Assembly (NCBI GenBank): GCA_013375405.1
Contig: JABXJU010000145.1
Coordinates: 1 to 10,838 of the forward strand
Length of the DNA: 10,838 bases
Direction of reading: 5' to 3'
DNA from: Candidatus Helarchaeota archaeon
GTDB lineage: Archaea > Asgardarchaeota > Lokiarchaeia > Helarchaeales > HEL-GB-A
Shown: one piece after another, positions 7,545 through 10,838 of the stretch
Layout: every line of letters begins with the position of its first letter
How positions within the stretch are numbered: position 1 is the first letter of the stretch
Position numbers and translations under genes: made by a program
Notes under the pieces: model-generated
Databases searched by the model: none
What the model was told of the DNA's origin: nothing
The model's input: only the letters and a program-made list of their open reading frames with translations

Positions 7545-8071
7545 ATTTTAACATCCCTCCCTGTTTCCCAAATTGACTGAAATTCTTTTGTGAGATTTAT
7601 GGCACAATCAGAGGAATAACAAAAAATTGAATCCTCTTTGTTTCTAAAAAACGCATTGTTTGACCAGTTGTGGCTTCCCAATAATACCAACTCACTATCT
7701 ATAATTACATATTTACTGTGTAAGCTTTCGCCTTTTAACGACGCATACTTCACTGGGATATTTTTACTCCTTAAATATCTATAGGTGATTTCGTTGACAA
7801 TGCTAATAATTGGTGACTTCTCAGATGAGCCAATAATGATCTTAGTGTCTACACCGCGCCACATTGCATATTCAATTTCTTTTAAAAGCGCCAACACATG
7901 AAGGTTCGGATCATCGATCTGTCTAATATTTATTATAAATATGACAGCGTAAATACTTCTCTCTGCATTGCGGATACTATCTAATAGAAAGGTATAGTAA
8001 TTGTTATCACTTAATAATCCTACTTTACCTGGGGAAAAAATTTGATAGTTGTAGATTTTTGAGGAAGACAT
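7541..8071 (-). CDS. Small phospholipase D-fold (HKD) nuclease-like protein (176 aa)
   Basis: The product has one HKD motif, H118-S-K120-x4-D125, followed by G132-S-H-N135 and a downstream acidic pair (KED). The alpha/beta features upstream (IYAVIFIINIR, VDTKIIIG) fit the PLD fold. The size is that of the minimal bacterial nucleases of the Nuc type, which form homodimers with one active site from two HKD motifs. Unlike Nuc it has no signal peptide, so it should act in the cytoplasm. The start is well supported by AGAGGAGGT about 10 bases before the ATG. It shares the four-base ATGA overlap with the next gene, also an HKD protein. Pairing of the two products is a reasonable inference. The substrate, DNA, RNA or other phosphodiester, cannot be told from sequence. 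Confidence 0.88.
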   Translation of the reverse strand: MSSSKIYNYQIFSPGKVGLLSDNNYYTFLLDSIRNAERSIYAVIFIINIRQIDDPNLHVLALLKEIEYAMWRGVDTKIIIGSSEKSPIISIVNEITYRYLRSKNIPVKYASLKGESLHSKYVIIDSELVLLGSHNWSNNAFFRNKEDSIFCYSSDCAINLTKEFQSIWETGRDVKI

Positions 8072-8111
8072 ATTTCCAAATACCTCCTCTTATAAGATCA
8101 GGGATATTCCA

Positions 8112-8459
8112 CTAATCCTTAGCGCTACCTAATATGGACAAAAATCTCTGGTAATTTGCACTGACTTCTCGCTTCATAAAAGGTAATTTAGCTTTGATGA
8201 TAAGTTTACTCTTCTTCAATCTAATTAGTTCATCAACAGTCTTCCAATATTTATCAAGATGTGTCTTCTCCAATTTTTTAACTTCACTTATATATTTAAA
8301 ATATCTATCTTCCAAATTGGATTCCAGATAATCATGTACTACATCGACCTCAAGCTGCCTTTGCCTCAAGTGCTGATATCTTTTATAGCTTCTATAAAGA
8401 TGCCTAAGTGCTATTCTCACCCGTTTATCTTTCTTTTTGTTATCATTCATTGTTATCAT
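8112..8459 (-). CDS. Basic helical protein of unknown function (115 aa)
   Basis: The frame starts at ATG 8459, 9 bases after the stop of the Cys-rich gene. No Shine-Dalgarno site is visible, so translation is probably coupled; an ATG four codons later could also serve. I count 29 Lys/Arg against 15 Asp/Glu and no Cys. The sequence is predicted to be almost wholly helical, with long stretches such as RHLYRSYKRYQHLRQRQLEVD and FKYISEVKKLEKTHLDKYWKT that could form a coiled coil or helical bundle. No family is recognised. Its position between an extremely acidic Cys-rich protein and the nuclease genes suggests a charge-complementary partner or carrier for that protein, or a nucleic-acid binder. 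Both roles are inference. Confidence 0.75.
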   Translation of the reverse strand: MITMNDNKKKDKRVRIALRHLYRSYKRYQHLRQRQLEVDVVHDYLESNLEDRYFKYISEVKKLEKTHLDKYWKTVDELIRLKKSKLIIKAKLPFMKREVSANYQRFLSILGSAKD

Positions 8460-8468
8460 CCATTTTGG

Positions 8469-8795
8469 TTAACATGATACAGGTTCCTCTCTAATGTCAC
8501 AGAAAAGACATTCTTCACAGCCAAAATCGCAATCCTCACAAAAACAATCGCAGATTGGACAGTCAGAGAAATCCAATGCACCACAGTCCGCGTGGAGATC
8601 CTCTTCGCAAGAGAAGCATCCTGCCCACGGGCGCTCGAGATCCTCGTCGCAAGGCTCTAGATCCTCTTCGCAAAGATCCATATCAGAGAAATGAAATTCA
8701 CCACAGGGCCCATCGAGATCCTCTTCATTGATAACGCTTTCCTCAGACATCTCGCAAGGATTAAGATCGTAAAAATCATGCTTTTCTTTTGACAA
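8469..8795 (-). CDS. Cys-, Asp- and Glu-rich protein, candidate precursor of a radical SAM-modified peptide (108 aa)
   Basis: The frame starts at TTG 8795; AAAGGA lies 8 bases upstream and there is no nearby ATG alternative. The product has 16 Cys (14, 31, 42, 49, 60, 63, 71, 79, 82, 84, 86, 89, 93, 96, 99, 108) and 36 Asp/Glu, with only four Lys/Arg. Residues 23-62 and 63-102 are a diverged tandem duplication. NEEDLDGPCGEFHFSD matches CEEDLHADCGALDFSD at an exact offset of 40, and C31/C42/C49 match C71/C82/C89. Five C-x3-D motifs (C71, C79, C84, C86, C96) and three C-x2-D motifs (C42, C49, C63) recall the C-x3-D cross-link sites of ranthipeptides such as the PapB substrate. In so acidic a protein some would occur by chance. 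The Cys-poor first 22 residues could be a leader. As the first gene of an operon containing a SPASM enzyme, a substrate role is likely. The alternative is a metal-binding protein. No homologue is recognised. Confidence 0.8.
   Translation of the reverse strand: MSKEKHDFYDLNPCEMSEESVINEEDLDGPCGEFHFSDMDLCEEDLEPCDEDLERPWAGCFSCEEDLHADCGALDFSDCPICDCFCEDCDFGCEECLFCDIREEPVSC
8596..8730 (-). repeat. Repeated AGATCCTC(T/G)TCGCAA units inside the Cys-rich gene
   Basis: Read on the plus strand, a 15-base unit begins at 8596, 8638 and 8659, with a shortened copy at 8716 (AGATCCTCTTC). The spacings of 42, 21 and 57 bases are all multiples of three. The units encode CEEDL, CDEDL, CEEDL and NEEDL. A longer duplicated segment (TCAGAGAAAT...CACCACAG...AGATCCTCTTC) starts at 8563 and 8683, exactly 120 bases apart. 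Growth by in-frame slippage or unequal exchange is implied. Confidence 0.85.
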
Positions 8796-9041
8796 AGATA
8801 ATGTCCTTTATAAAAAAATTTTTAAAAAAAGTGCATAGCTTACCAGAAAAGTATTAGATGACGACTTTATTTCCTACTTTTTCATTCAGAAGAATTTCGT
8901 ACCTACCTATTACGTTATGTATAGTCAATAATAAATAATAATGTTTGTGAAGCAAAAAATATAATCCGTTATTTAACAACTCATCCCCCAAGGCATCTGG
9001 GTGAGCGAGGCAGACCAGAGCAGGACATTATCTCCCGTCAG
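8796..9041 (-). promoter_or_regulatory. Gene-free region expected to hold the operon promoter
   Basis: The sequence is very AT-rich, with no frame of note. A possible minus-strand -35 box TTGACT (8928-8923) has only a poor -10 candidate TAGGTA (8905-8900) 17 bases on, so I do not claim it firmly. The final 30 bases before the TTG start are nearly pure A/T (a TTTTTTTAAAAATTTTTTT-like run) and end in the AAAGGA ribosome site. The long leader of about 100 bases implied by the candidate promoter could hold regulation, but no riboswitch fold is recognised. Confidence 0.3.
8980..9005 (-). terminator. Weak terminator-like hairpin after the glycosylase fragment
   Basis: On the minus strand CTCACCC pairs with GGGxTGAG around a loop of about 10 bases, with one bulge, followed by TTGTTAAAT rather than a clean T-run. 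It lies about 40 bases after the stop of the glycosylase fragment, so it fits as that gene's old terminator. Confidence 0.3.
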
Positions 9042-9374
9042 CTACACTCGTACTTTTGGACAATCCTCTTCTAGCGGACACGAAGAACACTCTGGCTCTC
9101 GTGCATGACAAAAGCGTCTACCAATTAACCAACTCGGTAAGTCCAGCGCGCCCGGGTAATCTGCATTGAGGTCACGGGCAGCATTCAGCAAGGCCTCATG
9201 TGTATAAGTATCTATGAGACCAGTGCGTTGAAATACACGGCTAACATGAGTGTCATCGGATACATCAATCCATTGTTTGTTTTGTGCAGACACGCCAAGG
9301 TCCCTCACAAGCATGTCTACTGCCATAGAAGCCTTCTTCTGTCCTATACCATCAAATTCCTCAAAGCGACGCAA
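9042..9374 (-). pseudogene. Endonuclease III-family (HhH-GPD) DNA glycosylase, 3' half only
   Basis: The visible part begins inside the helix-hairpin-helix: FDGIGQKKA, where the first Lys (K13 of the fragment) aligns with catalytic K120 of Escherichia coli endonuclease III. SDDTHVSRV then gives the catalytic Asp (D138 equivalent). The C-terminus has C89-x6-C96-x2-C99-x5-C105, the standard 4Fe-4S loop. Roughly the first half of a normal glycosylase (about 200-220 residues) is absent. Directly before the TTG at 9374 the frame has a TGA, and the DNA there encodes the end of the small membrane protein. The gene is therefore truncated by a junction near 9365 and should not make an active enzyme. 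Its base composition is richer in G+C than the operon to its left, suggesting a separate origin. Confidence 0.85.
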
Positions 9375-9645
9375 TCACCAGAACAATTATTCCGGTAAAC
9401 TCATAGATCGGAAGGCCCTCCGTCCCACCGATCAAATCACCCCACTGTTTGGAAATTAAGTTCTTAATGAATAGATCGATGTTCTTGAGGTAATTTGCAT
9501 TAGCAAGCCCTATCACAATTTGAATGATGGCCCAAGCCAAAGCCGCGATGCCACCGATTGTTCCTGTCCGCCTGCGTCGGAGCAGGTCGCGTTCTACTCC
9601 TTGTACCAGTTTCAATTGGTCAGCAGTAGGAATGTTTAACTTCAT
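9361..9645 (-). CDS. Small membrane protein, apparently truncated at its C-terminus (94 aa)
   Basis: The ATG at 9645 is supported by GGAG 7 bases upstream. Residues 1-27 are charged and helical (DQLKLVQGVERDLLRRRRTG). A first membrane segment spans about 29-47 (IGGIAALAWAIIQIVIGLA) and a second begins at about 78 (LPIYEFTGIIVLVIASL), where the frame stops at once. Ending in the middle of a membrane segment, 13 bases into the 5' end of the glycosylase fragment, implies that both genes were cut by the same deletion or recombination. The family is not recognised. It may still be expressed as a short protein. Confidence 0.6.
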   Translation of the reverse strand: MKLNIPTADQLKLVQGVERDLLRRRRTGTIGGIAALAWAIIQIVIGLANANYLKNIDLFIKNLISKQWGDLIGGTEGLPIYEFTGIIVLVIASL

Positions 9646-9734
9646 AACTTAGCTCCAAGCTCAATGATGAGAAGGATTCAAACAACAATGGGAATCATGC
9701 ATCGATACATAGCCTGCAATTTCGCACAAGTTGC

Positions 9735-9938
9735 TCATATCAGAACCGGGTTCCGATCTACTCGCATTTCAATGATATAACCCAACGAATAATGGTCCAC
9801 GCAGGCATTGAAGAAATCCAGAATCCCTTTACGGCCTTCCTTTTCTATCCTTTTTGCGAAATTCCTCAAAAAGTCGATTTGTTTTTCTTGTAGCAATACC
9901 GGGGGCCCATTTCGTGCTGCTGGAAATGATGCACGGTT
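9735..9938 (-). pseudogene. 3' remnant of an unidentified gene
   Basis: A 67-codon minus-strand frame without a start ends in TGA at 9735. From the middle onward it has natural protein character: LLQEKQIDFLRNFAKRIEK, then GILDFFNACVDHYSLGYII and EMRVDRNPVLI. The upstream part runs back to a TGA at 9939 with no ATG, TTG or ribosome site. I do not recognise the protein. Composition resembles the neighbouring G+C-richer block rather than the central operon. Confidence 0.45.
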
Positions 9939-10341
9939 TCATGGTGTGTAGCATTGACATCAATATTTCAAGAAAAGAAAAAAAATTAACACTTGATTGA
10001 AGCTATTGGTGGTTTTTGAAAATCTCTAATATCACTTCTTCCAGGTGGGTTTCTTTTTTAATGTCTTTAACGTCAATCCCATATAGCAATTAATAGAGGC
10101 TCTTATTATGTAGGATCGACACAGCTTATGACCGCGGTTCTTATTGATCGTCTTTCTTAAGTAGTCAAACCGACTAAACCCCGTCGTAAATGGTTATCGT
10201 AGCCTCTCTAAAGAACAATATAATAAATTACTAAGGTTTCCCAATTATTGCAATAGGTCAGAGGGCCAATTTTATAGAATTTTTTGTCAAAAAAAAGCCC
10301 CATCAAAATTGGGCATTTTGGGCAAATAATCCGATTATTAC
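9939..10341. other. Decayed intergenic stretch with small coding-like pieces
   Basis: No intact gene is visible. Two overlapping minus-strand open pieces, ending at 10003 (YGIDVKDIKKETHLEEVIL...) and at about 10036, could be gene tails, but both are under 60 codons and start nowhere sensible. The first recalls the C-terminal end of ABC-type ATPases only loosely. The stretch also carries the hairpin at 10289-10314. I read it as a graveyard of deleted genes. Confidence 0.35.
10289..10314 (-). terminator. Rho-independent terminator
   Basis: On the minus strand GCCC (10314-10311), a 10-base loop, then GGGC (10300-10297) is followed directly by eight T. The stem is short but the T-run is classic. 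It would stop minus-strand transcription coming from the transposase-like remnant or the tRNA-like region. Confidence 0.55.
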
Positions 10342-10443
10342 TTAAAAAACAAAATCGGTCAATACCTGCTGCTGTAATGTTCGGCTTAATGCCAATAATC
10401 CCTTCTCAGTTTGCTCTGCTACACACTCGGCAATTTTGATAAT
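10342..10443 (-). pseudogene. Possible Mutator/IS256-type transposase N-terminal scrap
   Basis: A 33-codon open piece reads CVAEQTEKGLLALSRTLQQQ and then VLTDFVF before TAA. Transposases of the Mutator/IS256 superfamily often begin with a helix of the form EGLLALxxxxxxxVLxxMxEEDV, and the match to that opening is suggestive. No start codon, no catalytic DDE residues and no terminal inverted repeats are seen. It would be a dead fragment of an insertion sequence. The family call is tentative. Confidence 0.35.
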
Positions 10444-10490
10444 TCAAATTTTTTACCACAAGTCCACCAAACCCACATAAAATCCCATAA

Positions 10491-10537
10491 AATAAAAAAT
10501 CCTAAACCTCTCTGGATCTAGAGAAACTTAGGATTTT
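10491..10537 (-). terminator. Strong hairpin with T-run, terminator
   Basis: AATCCTAA (10498-10505) pairs perfectly with TTAGGATT (10528-10535), and an inner TCTCT (10509-10513) pairs with AGAGA (10520-10524). On the minus strand the stem is followed by TTTTTTATTTTAT. On the plus strand it is followed by TTTTCC, so weak bidirectional function is possible. It begins 36 bases downstream of the tRNA-like 3' end, as expected for a tRNA transcription unit. Confidence 0.7.
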
Positions 10538-10572
10538 CCTATATCTTTTTTATCTTTGTGTTTTTTTGTTTG

Positions 10573-10620
10573 GGAAGGTGGAGGGATCCGAACCCCCAAC
10601 CAAAGGTTTTAAAAACCGTT
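10573..10620 (-). tRNA. tRNA-like 3' half (anticodon-like hairpin, T arm, acceptor strand)
   Basis: On the minus strand GGGGG-TTCGGAT-CCCTC forms a T arm (loop 10592-10586), followed by CACCTTC and C as acceptor and discriminator; no CCA is encoded. Upstream, GGT-TTTTAAA-ACC resembles an anticodon stem-loop with UUA in the anticodon position. The T-loop has G where A58 is nearly universal, and one anticodon-stem pair is mismatched. I cannot find the complementary 5' acceptor GAAGGTG; the best upstream match is AGGTG near 10660. It may be a decayed tRNA or the 3' piece left by an element that integrated into a tRNA gene. The terminator just downstream supports a former or present RNA gene. Confidence 0.35.
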
Positions 10621-10661
10621 ATTATTCCCGTTAACTTAGCCCAGGGGGCCAGTCATCCCAC

Positions 10662-10838
10662 CTAGTTTACGCTTATCGTTTCCAACGTTAGGCCGGTCTG
10701 GCAGCTGAATCTTTTCAGTATCTTTGCTCTGCGGAAATTTCCCGCAAAGGTGCAGTCCGTTCCTTCGGCATCCATAATTATGGAAACCCTTGATTTATTT
10801 AGCTTTTTCTGCACATCATTAGTTTTTTTGAAATAGAT
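10662..10838 (-). CDS. C-terminal tail of an unidentified gene, start beyond right edge
   Basis: A minus-strand frame is open from the right edge to a TAG at 10662 (58 codons visible). Its end reads VSIIMDAEGTDCTFAGNFRRAKILK, then RFSCQTGLTLETISVN. The sequence has the composition of a real protein, but I do not recognise it. It stops about 40 bases before the tRNA-like element on the same strand, so the two could share a transcript. It might also be a pseudogene tail like its neighbours. Confidence 0.5.
   Translation of the reverse strand: MYFKKTNDVQKKLNKSRVSIIMDAEGTDCTFAGNFRRAKILKRFSCQTGLTLETISVN

Noticed and set aside
8494..8694. Ser/Gln/Lys-rich plus-strand frame
   Set aside because: It is the antisense reading of the Cys-rich gene; its monotony reflects the repeated GATCCTCTTCGCAA units, and it has no ribosome site.
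8560..8735. CRISPR array
   Set aside because: The repeats are short, unevenly spaced in multiples of three and lie within a coding frame; no constant repeat-spacer pattern exists.
9198..9459. Two plus-strand frames of 66-69 codons
   Set aside because: They overlap the glycosylase fragment and membrane-protein gene on the other strand and have no ribosome sites or recognisable motifs.
10573..10680. Intact selenocysteine tRNA or tmRNA 3' end
   Set aside because: The T arm is suggestive, but I could not build an 8-base acceptor with a matching 5' strand or a proper variable arm, and the anticodon position reads UUA rather than UCA.

Overview
The window looks like an accessory region of an AT-rich bacterial chromosome. 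Every gene I can support reads on the minus strand. Several genes have strong Shine-Dalgarno sites (AGGAGG/GGAGGG) and one has a near-consensus sigma-70 promoter. A SPASM radical SAM enzyme and Lys/Glu/Ile-rich proteins would suit an anaerobe, but the sequence does not fix the taxon. Broken tyrosine recombinase genes, a transposase-like scrap, a truncated DNA-glycosylase gene and a tRNA-like fragment point to repeated insertion and deletion, as in a genomic island.

Left part (1-3738). A gene of unknown function runs off the left edge. It is followed by an N-terminal integrase scrap (748-948), a 67-residue small protein (968-1171), a gap of about 750 bases with no convincing gene, and a two-gene unit with its own promoter (86-residue zinc-finger-like protein, then a 361-residue single-pass membrane protein, 3279-1926). 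Next comes a C-terminal integrase fragment (3442-3738) that keeps the His and the Tyr nucleophile. The two integrase scraps carry the same 13-base direct repeat, at 888-900 and 3383-3395, so the genes between them may be a cassette bounded by recombination scars.

Centre (3810-8795). This is the interesting part: an apparent six-gene operon. In transcription order it holds (1) a 108-residue protein with 16 Cys and 36 Asp/Glu, built on a 40-residue internal duplication and starting at TTG; (2) a 115-residue, strongly basic helical protein with no Cys; (3) a small single-HKD phospholipase-D-fold protein; (4) a 580-residue protein joining a ComEA-like helix-hairpin-helix, a second HKD domain and a C-terminal helix-hairpin-helix-like domain; (5) a radical SAM/SPASM enzyme resembling thioether-forming maturases of the SCIFF/ranthipeptide type; and (6) a staphylococcal-nuclease-fold protein without a signal peptide. 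My reading (inference) is a ribosomally made, post-translationally modified peptide system. The Cys/Asp/Glu-rich protein would be the substrate, the radical SAM enzyme the cross-linking enzyme, and three nuclease-fold proteins the effector or DNA-processing arm. I do not recognise this gene combination as a named system.

Right part (8796-10838). After a gene-free promoter region come the 3' half of an endonuclease III-family glycosylase gene, a small membrane-protein gene that runs into it at a junction near 9365, and about 900 bases of decayed coding pieces, including a possible Mutator/IS256-type transposase scrap. Two terminator-like hairpins, a tRNA-like 3' end and the tail of an unknown gene entering from the right edge complete the window.
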